64,000 nucleotides of DNA, taken from assembly GCF_019966545.1 (NCBI RefSeq), contig NZ_JAIMIC010000001.1, forward strand, positions 372,001 through 436,000. Reading direction: 5' to 3'. The notes beneath the pieces were generated by a model. That model was not told the origin of the DNA, did not search any database, and worked only from the letters and a program-made list of their open reading frames with translations. The DNA comes from Heliomarina baculiformis (GTDB taxonomy: Bacteria; Pseudomonadota; Alphaproteobacteria; Rhodobacterales; Rhodobacteraceae). Both the position numbers and the translations under genes were made by a program. Shown piece after piece: positions 1 through 9,178 of this stretch; within the stretch, counting starts at the first letter, position 1, and each line of letters begins with the position of its first letter.

Positions 1-31
1 CGGAAGCTTGAGTAATATTTGGCGCGGGCAT
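1..31 (-). CDS. 5' end of an unidentified leftward gene (cut by window edge)
   Basis: Only ten codons lie in the window; they read MPAPNITQAS on the minus strand from an ATG at 31-29. An AGGAG motif sits seven bases upstream of this ATG, a textbook ribosome binding site, which is the reason for calling a gene start here. The product cannot be recognised from ten residues. It is separated from the next leftward gene by about 340 bases with no convincing coding content. Confidence 0.45.
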   Translation of the reverse strand, partial: MPAPNITQAS

Positions 32-368
32 TCTGGTTCTCCTGACGAACAATCCGGAGGTCGACCCATATACAGGTATCAGGAGGCGATTTTGATCAGG
101 GTTCGATATCTCGTCTTCTGGCACCTTTGTAAGAAACCTTGGGTCGGTTGCGACCGGTAACCAAGCACTTTGAGGCTTTTCTCGCACCGGCGACGGTCTG
201 TACCGACACAGTAAAAAACCTGCCCACCATGGCGACCAATCGACATCTGCGGCCATTGGCCGGAAGGAACAACGCTGCTGCGCAGTTTCCCCTAACCGTC
301 CGTTCGTGAGACCGCGCAGCGACATACGACAGCAGAACGTCGGCAGTGCGGACAAAGCTGCCCTTCAA
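32..368. other. Intergenic stretch with no supported gene
   Basis: A 90-codon minus-strand open frame (96-368) fills most of this gap. It has no recognisable domain, no clear ribosome binding site and an unusual composition rich in Arg, Ala and Val. From memory, similar short frames (a segment beginning MVGRFFTVSVQ) recur as annotated hypotheticals near mobile DNA in roseobacters, so this may be a piece of a dispersed repeat rather than a gene. That recollection was not checked. Confidence 0.2.
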
Positions 369-1139
369 TCAGGAAAGGCTTAGCTGCGCCATTCGACCGC
401 CATCGACTGTGAAAATCTGGCCGGTGATGAAACTTGCATCTGCTGAGGCAAGGAAGGCAACGAGTGCGGCCACCTCCTCCGGCGACCCCGTGCGCCGCAG
501 TGGATGAATGCGCCCGATCTCTTTGCGAAAGGTTTCGGGGTCCGGCCTGCTATCAATCATGGTCTGGTTGAGATCCGTGTCGATCCATCCTGGGGCAATC
601 GCGTTGCAGCGGATGCCTTCTTGGCGGTGATCTACGGCGACGGCGCGCGTAAGACCATGAAGTCCCGCCTTCGACGCACAATATGCAGCGTGACCGGGAT
701 TAGCGGCCAGCCCCTCAATGGAGCCAGTGTTGATGATGCTGCCCCGTGTTGTGCGCAGGTGCGGAAGCGCAGCCTTGATCATGAGGAAAGGGGCCGTCAG
801 ATTGACGAAAAGCGTTTTCTGCCAGTCTTCAAGCTTCATCTCCTCAGCGGTGGCTTCCTGCATCACGCCGGCATTATTGACAAGGATATCTAACCGGCCT
901 GCAAGCTTAATGACCGCGTCCACGACGCTGGCCGGAGACTCCGGATCGGTGAAGTCGGCAGGGATGGATTCGAAATCGGAGGCTTCTCCCCGTTGTGCCG
1001 TAATCACGGAAGCTCCCTCTTTTTGTAGCCTCATAGCAATAGCGAGCCCCATTCCGGACCGCCCTCCAGTCACGAGTGCAACTTTGCCGACGAGCCGTCC
1101 GGGATAAGCATTTTCGGAGGGATCAGTATTTCCTGTCAT
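369..1139 (-). CDS. SDR family NAD(P)-dependent oxidoreductase
   Basis: A 256-residue classical short-chain dehydrogenase/reductase. The TGG-RSGMG cofactor loop lies at residues 24-31, the NNAG motif follows in the middle of the fold, and the catalytic Ser (TGS) and YCASK (Tyr-x-x-x-Lys) are present, so the enzyme looks intact. The start at 1139 is chosen because AGGAG lies four bases upstream; longer in-frame extensions to 1307 run into the preceding gene. It lies 68 bases downstream of the GlxA-type regulator in the same direction and may be its target. The substrate cannot be told from sequence. Confidence 0.9.
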   Translation of the reverse strand: MTGNTDPSENAYPGRLVGKVALVTGGRSGMGLAIAMRLQKEGASVITAQRGEASDFESIPADFTDPESPASVVDAVIKLAGRLDILVNNAGVMQEATAEEMKLEDWQKTLFVNLTAPFLMIKAALPHLRTTRGSIINTGSIEGLAANPGHAAYCASKAGLHGLTRAVAVDHRQEGIRCNAIAPGWIDTDLNQTMIDSRPDPETFRKEIGRIHPLRRTGSPEEVAALVAFLASADASFITGQIFTVDGGRMAQLSLS

Positions 1140-1207
1140 CAGTCTCCTCATAGGGTTCACGTTCTCAGGAGATTGCCCGGTTTTCATCGAGGATAGCTTG
1201 AGCGGTC

Positions 1208-2095
1208 TCACGAATGGAACCGTTGCCGGTATTCTCCCGGCGTCAGTCCGACAATCCTGTGGAATATCTTGCGGAACGCCCCGGCATCGGAATAGCCAAC
1301 CTCCCAAGAAACGCGCTCAACCGGCAGGAGGCCGAATTGCAACAGCTCCTGTGCCTTCGCCACCCGCAGCCGCTGCGCGTATTCCGTCGTGGTCAGGCCG
1401 GTCGCCTTCTGAAACCGGCGCAACAGCGTTCGCTCTTCCAGACCCGCCTCTGCCGCCAGCGTTGCAAGCCGCGCGTCCTTGCCCTCCTGCCGCTGCAGGA
1501 AGTGCTGGACCTTCAGGATCGCTGCGTCGCCATGACTTAGACGGGGCGAGAACCCGCTGTAATACCGCTGTTCCCGTCCCGGAGGGTCGACGAGCATCAT
1601 CCGCGCCGTCGCGGCCATGACCACCGGGCCCAGGAACCGATCGACCAGCTTGAGTCCGAGATCCGTCCAGGACATCAGCCCCCCCGCCGAGAGGATGTCG
1701 CCACCATCGACGATCAGACGATCCGGGTCGAGATCCACATCCGGAAACCTCTCGCGGAAGGCATCGGCATAGGCCCAGTGCGTCGTGGCTGCGCGCCCGT
1801 CCAGCAGCCCCGTCTCGGCCAGCAGGAACGCGCCACCGCAGACCGAGGCCAGCACGGCTCCTTCGCCGTGGCGCTCCCGCAGCCAGCCAGCAATCGGCGC
1901 GGCGGCACCGGCGCTGATCGGCGGCTCCAGCGAGGGCGGCAGGATCAGGACATGGCAGGGATCATCGGCGGCCCCAGTCAAATCCTGCAATTTGTCTGCG
2001 CCTGCCTCGATCATTCTCACCCGAAGCACGGGCGCGCCTGCGTCGACAGCGGGCATCAGGCGTGCCGCGACATGAAAGAGGTCCTCCAGCCCCAT
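1208..2095 (-). CDS. GlxA-type transcriptional regulator (DJ-1/PfpI + AraC HTH), N-terminus interrupted by a stop
   Basis: The protein has an N-terminal DJ-1/PfpI-like domain (nucleophile-elbow segment [10 protein letters not shown]) and a C-terminal AraC-type double helix-turn-helix ending in the typical VGLTPGEYR segment, the architecture of GlxA-family regulators. The in-frame DNA upstream of Met 2095 encodes IRVGVILYPGAQRSAA, the expected first beta strand of this family, but the ATG at 2152-2150 is followed by GCC and then TAA (2146-2144). No ATG, GTG or TTG lies between that stop and 2095. Translation must therefore start inside the domain, or the gene is a recent nonsense mutant. Divergent from the hydrolase pair at 2249, its likely target. 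Confidence 0.75.
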   Translation of the reverse strand: MGLEDLFHVAARLMPAVDAGAPVLRVRMIEAGADKLQDLTGAADDPCHVLILPPSLEPPISAGAAAPIAGWLRERHGEGAVLASVCGGAFLLAETGLLDGRAATTHWAYADAFRERFPDVDLDPDRLIVDGGDILSAGGLMSWTDLGLKLVDRFLGPVVMAATARMMLVDPPGREQRYYSGFSPRLSHGDAAILKVQHFLQRQEGKDARLATLAAEAGLEERTLLRRFQKATGLTTTEYAQRLRVAKAQELLQFGLLPVERVSWEVGYSDAGAFRKIFHRIVGLTPGEYRQRFHS

Positions 2096-2248
2096 GGCGG
2101 CCGATCGCTGCGCGCCGGGATAGAGGATAACACCGACCCTGATTTAGGCCATTTGTCGATATCAACCCTGTTTCTGTCGATTACGCCAATGGTGTGCAAT
2201 CTGGGGATTCACCAAATTGGCGTCAAGTCAAACGTAGGAAGGAACCCC

Positions 2249-2791
2249 ATGTTGAACCGCGCCATCATCGTCATCGACCTGCAGAACGAATACTGGCCCG
2301 GCGGCAACCTGCCGCTGGAAAATATCGATAGCGCGGCTGCCAACGCTGCCCGCGTCATCGCCCATGGCCGTCAGGCGGGCGACCTGATCGTCAATGTCCG
2401 CCACGAAATGCCCGGCGCACCGGTCTTCGTGCCCGGCTCGGATGGAGTGGAAATTCACGAGATCGTCGCCCCTGCTGAAGGTGAGCCTGTCATCACCAAG
2501 AACTTCCCCAATTCCTTCCGCGAAACCGGCCTGAAGGCCCTGCTGGACGAGAAGGGCATCGAGGAGGTCATCGTGGTTGGCGCCATGAGCCACATGTGCA
2601 TCGACGCCACCGTCCGCGCCGCCAATGACTTCGGCTACACGACCACCACCATCCATGACGCCTGCGCCACCCGCGACCTGGAATTCAAAGGCGCCACTGT
2701 TCCGGCCGCCCACGTACACACCGCGATGATGTCCGCGCTGGCCTTCTTCTACGGCGAGGTCGTCTCGACCGACGCTTTCATCGCGCGCTGA
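2249..2791 (+). CDS. Cysteine hydrolase, isochorismatase-like
   Basis: A 180-residue isochorismatase-fold hydrolase. The catalytic triad of the family is visible: Asp10 in VIDLQN, Lys84 in ITKNFPNSF and Cys117 in SHMCIDATVR. Members hydrolyse amide or ether bonds (nicotinamidase, N-carbamoylsarcosine amidase, isochorismatase); the exact substrate is unknown. The start is set by AGGAAGG eight bases before ATG 2249, and a longer upstream frame overlaps the regulator gene and is not used. The MBL hydrolase starts 16 bases after its stop, so the two are probably one operon under control of the divergent GlxA-type regulator. Confidence 0.9.
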   Translation: MLNRAIIVIDLQNEYWPGGNLPLENIDSAAANAARVIAHGRQAGDLIVNVRHEMPGAPVFVPGSDGVEIHEIVAPAEGEPVITKNFPNSFRETGLKALLDEKGIEEVIVVGAMSHMCIDATVRAANDFGYTTTTIHDACATRDLEFKGATVPAAHVHTAMMSALAFFYGEVVSTDAFIAR

Positions 2792-2806
2792 GCCGGAGAT
2801 ACTTCC

Positions 2807-3577
2807 ATGAAAATCCACCAGATCCGCAACGCCACCCTGATTGTTACCTTCGGCGGCAAGCGTTTCCTCGTCGATCCCTACTTGGCCGAAAAGGACGCCT
2901 ACCCGGGCTTTGAAGGGACCGTGAACAGCGAGACCCGCAATCCGCGCGTCGCGCTCTCTACCGCGATGGAGACGATACTGGACTTTGATGCACTGATCCT
3001 GACGCACCTGCATCCCGACCACTTTGACGAGGCCGCCGTGAAGCTGCTGCCGCGCGACAAGCCGGTCTTCGTGCAGGATTATTCCGTTGCCGAGCTGATC
3101 AAGGCCATGGGCTTTATCGACGTGCGCCCGTTGGGTATCGAGACCCTCTTCGAAGGTATCACCCTGTCGCGCACCCGTGGCCAGCACGGCTCGGACCAGG
3201 CCTATGTCTATGGCGCCGAACTGCTGGGCAACGTGATGGGCGTGGTGTTCCGCGCCGAAGGCGAAAAGGCGCTCTACCTTGCCGGAGACACCGTCTGGAA
3301 CCAGATGGTCGAGACCAACCTCAAGATGTTCAAGCCAGACGTGACCGTGCTGGCCGCCGGCGATGCGCAGGTGCCGGGGCTCGGCTCCATCATCATGGGC
3401 ACAGCCGACGTCAAGACGGTCCATGACGCGGCCCCCGAGGCGCAGATCGTCGCCAGCCACATGGAAACCGTGAACCATTGCGTTTTGAGCCGCGCCGAAC
3501 TCGCCTCCTTCGCCGAGGCAAACGGCATGACTGCGCGCCTGTCGATCCCGGCGGACAATGCAGTGCTGGAATTCTGA
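2807..3577 (+). CDS. MBL fold metallo-hydrolase (UlaG-like)
   Basis: A 256-residue metallo-beta-lactamase-fold protein. The zinc motif HLHPDH is at residues 67-72 and a later AGDT (around residue 160) supplies the bridging Asp. The short form without extra domains resembles UlaG/ascorbate-lactonase-like hydrolases. It follows the cysteine hydrolase closely and probably acts in the same small-molecule degradation or detoxification step. The substrate is not inferable. Confidence 0.88.
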   Translation: MKIHQIRNATLIVTFGGKRFLVDPYLAEKDAYPGFEGTVNSETRNPRVALSTAMETILDFDALILTHLHPDHFDEAAVKLLPRDKPVFVQDYSVAELIKAMGFIDVRPLGIETLFEGITLSRTRGQHGSDQAYVYGAELLGNVMGVVFRAEGEKALYLAGDTVWNQMVETNLKMFKPDVTVLAAGDAQVPGLGSIIMGTADVKTVHDAAPEAQIVASHMETVNHCVLSRAELASFAEANGMTARLSIPADNAVLEF

Positions 3578-3692
3578 TCTCGTAGGATTGGACCAAGCGG
3601 TGGACACCAAAAGAAACTTCGGTGCAGAAGCAGTGTATATCGCAAACGCTGCCGCTTGGGCCTTGTCACCCCGAATTGTCAGGAAGAAATAC

Positions 3693-4856
3693 ATGCCGCA
3701 AAGATGGCGAGCGCTTCTCATACTTACAGTTGCTCGGTTGAGCCTCGGGTTTCAGGTGCAGTCAATAGCGGCAGTAGGGCCAAGCCTTGAGTCCGATATC
3801 GGCCTGTCGCTTGGCGAGATCGGGATGCTAATCGGGCTTTATTACGCTCCAGGTCTCGTGCTCGCCTTTCCCTCGGGCCTTTTGGGGCAGCGGTTCAGCG
3901 ACAAACGGGTAATCGTTCTCAGCCTCCTTGCCATGACCCTTGGCGCGACCGTTGCCTGTTTCGCCTGGGAGATTAACGGCCTTATTTTGGGAAGAGTATT
4001 GTCTGGCGCCGGAGCCGCCGCACTGAATGTAGTCATGACGAAGATGGTCACCGACTGGTTCGCGGATCGTTCAGATATCACTCTTGCCATGGCGGTCTTT
4101 ATCAACTCGATGCCTGTAGGTATGGGGCTGGCAATGCTGTCGCTTTCGTGGATCGCGGAGGCGGAAAGCTGGAACGCCGCGCTTGGCATGGCGGCAGGGA
4201 TTTCGCTGGCGGCATTGCTGCTTATCTGCTTTTCCTACCGAAAGCACCCGAACGACGGTCCTGCAGCGGCCAGCATCGGATGGATATCACGACGAGAAAT
4301 CTTGATGGTCAGCCTTGCGGGAGCCGCTTGGGGGATCTTCAACGGCACGGTTTCCGTCATGACAGGCTTTGCCCCACTGTTCCTTGGATCACACGGACTG
4401 TCTGTCGAAGCCGCAGCGCTTTTGGTAGGCTTCTCTATATGGTTTTCTGCGGCATCCGTACAAGTGAGTGGTTTCCTGGCGCAGAAACGGACCCGGTGGG
4501 GGCTGCTTGTTGCCGTCGGGACACTGGGGTGGGCCGTGTGTCTACCTTTGCTCGACAATCCCGATCTGGCAATAGCGGGCCTTCTGGCGTCCGGCATGGT
4601 GATGGGACTGCCAGTGGCCGTGTTCCTGGTGCTGCCAAGCGTTGCACTGCGGCCGGAAAGCAGGGCCATCGGCATGGGGATCTTCCAGACCTGGCTCTAC
4701 GTGGGGACCACCTTCATGCCGCCGGTCGCGGGGTGGATGCAGGCGGTCAGCGGATTTCAGGCCGCCCCGTTGACTTTTGCTGCCGTTATGATCGCATCCA
4801 ACCTGCTATTCTATCGGCTATTCCTTGCCGTCTTGCGCAAGAGGCCAGCCCTCTAG
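3693..4856 (+). CDS. MFS transporter
   Basis: A 387-residue major facilitator with about 12 hydrophobic segments. The loop between helices 2 and 3 contains GLLGQRFSDKR, the MFS signature. It resembles small-molecule or anion permeases of the cyanate-permease type. The start at ATG 3693 follows AGGAAG; an upstream in-frame extension overlaps the preceding gene. It lies 115 bases behind the MBL hydrolase on the same strand and could move that pathway's substrate. The last 70 bases overlap the opposite-strand GNAT-like remnant. Confidence 0.85.
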   Translation: MPQRWRALLILTVARLSLGFQVQSIAAVGPSLESDIGLSLGEIGMLIGLYYAPGLVLAFPSGLLGQRFSDKRVIVLSLLAMTLGATVACFAWEINGLILGRVLSGAGAAALNVVMTKMVTDWFADRSDITLAMAVFINSMPVGMGLAMLSLSWIAEAESWNAALGMAAGISLAALLLICFSYRKHPNDGPAAASIGWISRREILMVSLAGAAWGIFNGTVSVMTGFAPLFLGSHGLSVEAAALLVGFSIWFSAASVQVSGFLAQKRTRWGLLVAVGTLGWAVCLPLLDNPDLAIAGLLASGMVMGLPVAVFLVLPSVALRPESRAIGMGIFQTWLYVGTTFMPPVAGWMQAVSGFQAAPLTFAAVMIASNLLFYRLFLAVLRKRPAL

Positions 4857-5148
4857 CAAAAATTGACCACCCGCCTCGATGACCGCGCACCGGCATCTGT
4901 GTCGGCGGAGAAAACCTTACTTCCGGCCCAAAGCCCTCCCGAAGGGCGAAGAAACCGACGTCGCGTCCCGCAGCATCCTGCAGGTAGAACGAGACATCCT
5001 CGAGGTCTCCAAGCCACTTCCTATGCCACTCCATCTCATCGAAGGGCACTTTCGCATTTGGGTTCAGCAATGGGATTTCAGCGTCCGGCAGCATCGATGC
5101 CAATGGGGTCAGATCGCGGTCACGGTTTCTAACCAGAGTTAGGATCAT
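4786..5148 (-). pseudogene. GNAT-like acetyltransferase remnant
   Basis: The frame starts MILTLVRNRDRD and contains SFYLQDAAGRDVGFFALREG, which looks like the N-terminal half of a GNAT acetyltransferase of the type annotated in roseobacters. The expected acetyl-CoA binding motif (Q/RxxGxG/A) that should follow is missing, and the C-terminal 23 codons run over the end of the MFS gene on the other strand. I read it as a truncated gene left after a rearrangement. The family call rests on pattern memory only. Confidence 0.35.
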
Positions 5149-5484
5149 AGGGTCTTCCTTCGGCTGGGCCCGACACAAACGCGTCGGGTCTTCATCAAGA
5201 AAGTCGACCGGCTGCCATAGATGCCCCATCAGGGTCAACCAATACACCGACGGCTCAAATCTGACTTTGGGCATCGCGCGCGTTTTCTGCAATTGCGGCC
5301 CGCGTAGTCAAGATTCGTTTTCATCGTAATTTCAGTATCACTTAATCTTGCAAATCGACGAACAGTTGTGCCGTACCATTCGAATATTGAATGGCGTGCA
5401 TCTCGTACACTTGCGCTAGAAAATAAAACTTAGTGTGCCCACTTGGCGACTGGTGCCATCTTATGGCTGGCTTCCCGACCGAGC

Positions 5485-6777
5485 TCAATTGTCTCCGGAA
5501 ACCCGCCAGACGATGTCACCGACATCATCCGCCATCAGGAGCGATTTCCCATCTGGTCCAACTGTCACGCCAACGGGTCGTCCGTAGGCCAATTTCTCAT
5601 CCTCGGACAGAAAGCCAGAGAGGATATCCCGCGCCGGTCCACTCGGACGACCGTCTTTGAACGGCACGAATATCAGTTTGTAGCCGCTCAACTTTGAGCG
5701 GTTCCACGATCCATGTTGGCCGATCACCATACCGGAACCGAAGCCCGGCAACGTTCCTTCGGGCATCCAGCACAGGCCCAGCGATGCGGTGTGACCGCCA
5801 AGCGCATAGTCCGGCGTGATCGCCTTTGCGACCATTTCCGGATCCTGTGGAACGCGATCATCTACGGTCTTACCCCAATAGCAGTATGGCCAGCCGTAAA
5901 ATCCGCCATCCTCGACGGAGGTCAGGTAGTCGGGCGGTGTTTCATCGCCAAGTCCGTCCCGTTCATTGACCACCGTCCAGAGTTTGCCGGATACCGGCTC
6001 CCACGCCATGCCGACGGCATTGCGCAAACCAGACGCAAAGATGCGCGCCTGTCCCGACACCACATCCAGTTCCCAGATGGCCGCGCGACCTTCCTCGGCC
6101 TCCATGCCATTATCGCCAATGTTGGAAAGCGAACCGACACCAGCATAGATTTTGCTGCCATCCGGAGAGACAATCAGGCTACGGGTCCAGTGTCCGTGCG
6201 GCTTAAACTCTACCAGTTTCTCTCCGTCCCCGGACAGTTTGGTGTCACCCGGCGTGTAATCGAAAACTTTAATCCCGTCGGTATTGCCAAGGTAAAATCG
6301 GTTTCCGACCAAGGCCATGCCGAAGGGTTGGTTCTGGTTCTCCACGAATACCTCGCGGATCTCCGCTGTGCCGTCCCCGTCAGCATCGCGCCAAAGGGTG
6401 ACACGGTTTGCGCTTTCCCCAATTGCCTTGACCCGCCGCATTGTCGCTTGGGCCGCGTGGTCCATCAGCGTCTTTGGCGGCTCGGCCTGCTCCTTGGATT
6501 CCGCAATGAGCACATCGCCATTCGGAAGGACCTCGATCCACCGAGGGTGATCCAACCCGGCGGCAAAGGCATTGACCTTCAATCCGGGTGCGCAAGTTGG
6601 CAAGCGGCCATCTTTCCAACCTTCTGCAACGGGCATCTTCAGGGTCATGATGCCCTGTTTGCGCGCGTCCGGAATGTCTGGGTCGGAACCGAACGCCTGA
6701 TGCGCGGGTAGCCCCCTACGGCGCACGTAGGCAATTGTGCCGCCCACCAATGCGGTTGCTTTTGCAATAAGTTCCAT
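5485..6777 (-). CDS. PQQ-dependent sugar dehydrogenase / sorbosone dehydrogenase family protein
   Basis: A 430-residue six-bladed beta-propeller protein of the soluble glucose/L-sorbosone dehydrogenase family. Characteristic segments are HPRWIEVLPNGDVLIAES near the N-terminus, NQPFGMAL, the central FASGLRNAVGMAWEP, GFYGWPYC and GQHGSWNRS. The start is an uncleaved-looking hydrophobic segment (LIAKATALVGGTIAYV) that could be a membrane anchor or inefficient signal. GAGG lies eight bases upstream of ATG 6777; a TTG two codons earlier is less likely. It is a single gene without obvious partners, and 266 bases of non-coding DNA follow upstream. Confidence 0.85.
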   Translation of the reverse strand: MELIAKATALVGGTIAYVRRRGLPAHQAFGSDPDIPDARKQGIMTLKMPVAEGWKDGRLPTCAPGLKVNAFAAGLDHPRWIEVLPNGDVLIAESKEQAEPPKTLMDHAAQATMRRVKAIGESANRVTLWRDADGDGTAEIREVFVENQNQPFGMALVGNRFYLGNTDGIKVFDYTPGDTKLSGDGEKLVEFKPHGHWTRSLIVSPDGSKIYAGVGSLSNIGDNGMEAEEGRAAIWELDVVSGQARIFASGLRNAVGMAWEPVSGKLWTVVNERDGLGDETPPDYLTSVEDGGFYGWPYCYWGKTVDDRVPQDPEMVAKAITPDYALGGHTASLGLCWMPEGTLPGFGSGMVIGQHGSWNRSKLSGYKLIFVPFKDGRPSGPARDILSGFLSEDEKLAYGRPVGVTVGPDGKSLLMADDVGDIVWRVSGDN

Positions 6778-7043
6778 GTCCAAACCTCATTTCTCTCAGC
6801 AGACTATCGGAGCTCCTGAGCCAGCGATAGGACTTTCGACTTTTCCGCTTGCGACGCTATCGGAAGTTGAACTGGCAAAGTGGGCTTACAGTTAAAATTG
6901 GCCCAATATCCTTGGGCAAAACTGAGACTGATCCTGCAACGCGGAATGCTAAAAGCGGGCATACTTGGTCAGATTGCAAAAAAGAGGCCGATAGATGAAT
7001 ATCTGGTCGCATGAGTCAGGTGCATTTCAATCGGTAGCGAAGA

Positions 7044-8405
7044 TCAGAACGGGTCGCCTACTGGAAAAGTCACAACTGCACTGAACCCGCGCGCTTTTCC
7101 AGGCACGGGGGAAGTAATTTCAAAAGTGCTGCCAGACTGCTTGCAAAGCCCTTGTACAATGGTAAGGCCGAGGCCAAATCCCTCGGATTTGGTAAGTCCA
7201 CGCGAAAACCTTTGCTTAAGACTTTCCAGTTCGCTGGCGCTGAGAGGGGCGCAATCGTTGGAAACAATGAGAGTGCCCGTTTTGCTGGCATCGACAGTTA
7301 ATTGTGGGCTGCCTTGCGCATGTTTAAGTGCGTTGTCAAAGAGGTTGTTAAGAATAATGCCAACGGCATCGGGATCGACTTTACTGTACCAGATCCCGCG
7401 GGGTGGAGAGACGACTAACATGTCGGGGGAAGGCATACGTGCGCGCAACTCACTCAGCAACAATGTGACAACAGGTGCAATATCACCGTAATCGCTATTG
7501 ATCCCAAGCCCTGATTGGGCCCGCGACATTTGTAGCAACCGTTCAATCAGGCGCGTCAGTCGTTTAAGGCCGTTTTCGATCTCCAATGCGCTTTGTTTGG
7601 CTTTTGGGTCATCTAATATCGCCCGCAGACGTTGAACGTGAGAAATACTGATCGCTGCGGGCGTGCGAAGCTCATGCGCTGCATTCGTGGCAAATTCGCG
7701 CTCTGCCGCGATCGTGGCATCAAGCCGCGCCATCATCTTGTCGATTGTATCTATTGCGGGCTCAATCTCTGCAAACGCGTTTCTGCGGTCGACGGGAGAA
7801 AGGTCGTTGGCATCTTTCGTCGCGATCTCGGCGCTTAAACCGGCAATGACTTTCGCTGACCGATTGATCGCGAGATAGGCTGCCAGCGCAACGAAGGCCC
7901 CCAGCAGCAAGAAGCCTGCGATGACGCCGACGACGACATCTGTGATCGCTTCGTTTCTCTCTCCCATAGGGGTTGCGGCTACGACCTTAAACGGCGTGTT
8001 AGGCGCATTTACCACCACAATGCGGAAGCCTAATGCGGTGACTAACTGTTCTTCGCTTCGTGCGAAGAAAACGTCATCGTCAGCGCGCGGGGACTGCAGG
8101 ATCACGTTGCCCGACCGGTCAACGAACCAGAACATCGTCAGTTCATCTTCAGGCAGCAGGCTGGGTTCAAAAAACAAGGGATCAATTCTGTTTCCCGCCG
8201 TTGAGGGATCAAGACTGTCGTTTTGCGCATTCAGAACCTGCAGAACCAAATATGCCTTGCTGGTCAGCGCGAAGTCTTGAAGTTCATCGTATTCTTCTTT
8301 GACCAAGGAATAGACGAGGACCACACCAAGCACAGCGGCGATTATGCCGGGCAACAACAGCGATGTAATAAGCGTGTTTAACAGGCTGGTTGGGCGTCGG
8401 CTCAT
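7044..8405 (-). CDS. Sensor histidine kinase (QseC/PmrB-like)
   Basis: A 453-residue membrane kinase: a first transmembrane helix at about residues 9-33, a periplasmic 2CSK-type sensor region, a second helix at about 157-180, a HisKA dimerisation domain with the phospho-acceptor His244 in NAAHELRTP, and a C-terminal ATPase domain (N box NNLFDNALKHA, G box GFGLGLTIVQ). Its start overlaps the response regulator stop by four bases. Together with eptA and dgkA upstream it forms a lipid A modification module, so it probably senses envelope stress such as cationic peptides or metal ions; the actual signal is unknown. Confidence 0.92.
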   Translation of the reverse strand: MSRRPTSLLNTLITSLLLPGIIAAVLGVVLVYSLVKEEYDELQDFALTSKAYLVLQVLNAQNDSLDPSTAGNRIDPLFFEPSLLPEDELTMFWFVDRSGNVILQSPRADDDVFFARSEEQLVTALGFRIVVVNAPNTPFKVVAATPMGERNEAITDVVVGVIAGFLLLGAFVALAAYLAINRSAKVIAGLSAEIATKDANDLSPVDRRNAFAEIEPAIDTIDKMMARLDATIAAEREFATNAAHELRTPAAISISHVQRLRAILDDPKAKQSALEIENGLKRLTRLIERLLQMSRAQSGLGINSDYGDIAPVVTLLLSELRARMPSPDMLVVSPPRGIWYSKVDPDAVGIILNNLFDNALKHAQGSPQLTVDASKTGTLIVSNDCAPLSASELESLKQRFSRGLTKSEGFGLGLTIVQGLCKQSGSTFEITSPVPGKARGFSAVVTFPVGDPF

Positions 8406-9058
8406 GGAGACAGCATGTATCCGATACCGCGATGCGTAACGATCAGGTCTTTGCCCAGTTTGGCGCGCAGACGGCTGATATGCGCTTCAAGCGCGTTACT
8501 CTCCAGTTCCTCGCCGAATGCGTAAACCGCGGCTTCCAGGCTGGCTTTCGGCACGATCTTGGTTTTACGCCTAAACAGCGCTTCGAACACTGACCACTCT
8601 TTTGCGGTGAGACGGACGGGTTTTCCTGCACGTTCAATCCTGTGGTCCGAAATGCAAACGGTGAGGTCACGAAGGCGCACCGTCTGGGCAACCTCGTCGG
8701 CACTGCGGCGGCACACAGTATGAATGCGGGCCTTCACCTCGTCCAGATCGAACGGCTTTATCACGTAATCATCTGCACCGCGGTTCAACCCGTCGATCCG
8801 ATCCGAGACTTTATCGCGTGCCGTGAGAATGATGATCGGCGTGCGAACATTCCGGTCGCGCAGCTTACTGAGAAAAGTGAGCCCATCGCCATCAGGTAAG
8901 TGCAGGTCCAGCAAAACGATATCATATTCCATGGTGCGGATGGCGCTTTGCGCCTCATCCAGTGTGGTGAACCATTCAACGATGTGGAAATCCGCTTCAA
9001 GGTGCTCTCGAAGCGGATGTGCAAGTGCGGCCTCATCTTCAATGAGCAATATGCGCAT
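8402..9058 (-). CDS. OmpR/PmrA-type response regulator
   Basis: A 218-residue regulator with an N-terminal receiver domain (acidic pocket IEDE, phospho-acceptor Asp51 in VLLDLHLPDGDG, conserved Lys in YVIKPF) and a C-terminal OmpR/PhoB winged helix (KEWSVFEALF, VEAHISRLRAKL-like recognition segment, IGYML). The closest described relatives are QseB and PmrA/BasR. It is coupled to the kinase by a 4-nt overlap. The likely target is the eptA promoter at 11291-11309, where two copies of AACCTTAC repeat with an 11-bp period; this is inference. Confidence 0.92.
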   Translation of the reverse strand: MRILLIEDEAALAHPLREHLEADFHIVEWFTTLDEAQSAIRTMEYDIVLLDLHLPDGDGLTFLSKLRDRNVRTPIIILTARDKVSDRIDGLNRGADDYVIKPFDLDEVKARIHTVCRRSADEVAQTVRLRDLTVCISDHRIERAGKPVRLTAKEWSVFEALFRRKTKIVPKASLEAAVYAFGEELESNALEAHISRLRAKLGKDLIVTHRGIGYMLSP

Positions 9059-9081
9059 GGGCGGGAAGTGCCTTTTGGAGG

Positions 9082-9107
9082 TTTTTCAACGAGGTATAGT
9101 TGAAAAA
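9082..9107. promoter_or_regulatory. Perfect 9-bp inverted repeat between dgkA and the response regulator gene
   Basis: TTTTTCAAC (9082-9090) is the exact inverse complement of GTTGAAAAA (9099-9107), with an 8-base spacer. It lies 24 bases upstream of the response regulator start in the only non-coding gap of the eptA-dgkA-regulator-kinase series. It could be an operator for separate control of the two-component genes, or an RNA hairpin that punctuates the operon. It lacks the GC-rich stem of a good terminator. Confidence 0.4.
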
Positions 9108-9178
9108 AGTGCAGACGCCAGTTCTGAGCAATCCGCTAATCTCATACCTGAACAAATGGGCCGCAAGTTTAATCAACC

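Noticed and set aside
2228-3721. A 497-codon minus-strand open frame over the two hydrolase genes
   Set aside because: It is antisense to the cysteine hydrolase and MBL hydrolase, which have complete catalytic motifs; the His/Gly/Asp-rich translation is typical of a shadow frame in GC-rich DNA.
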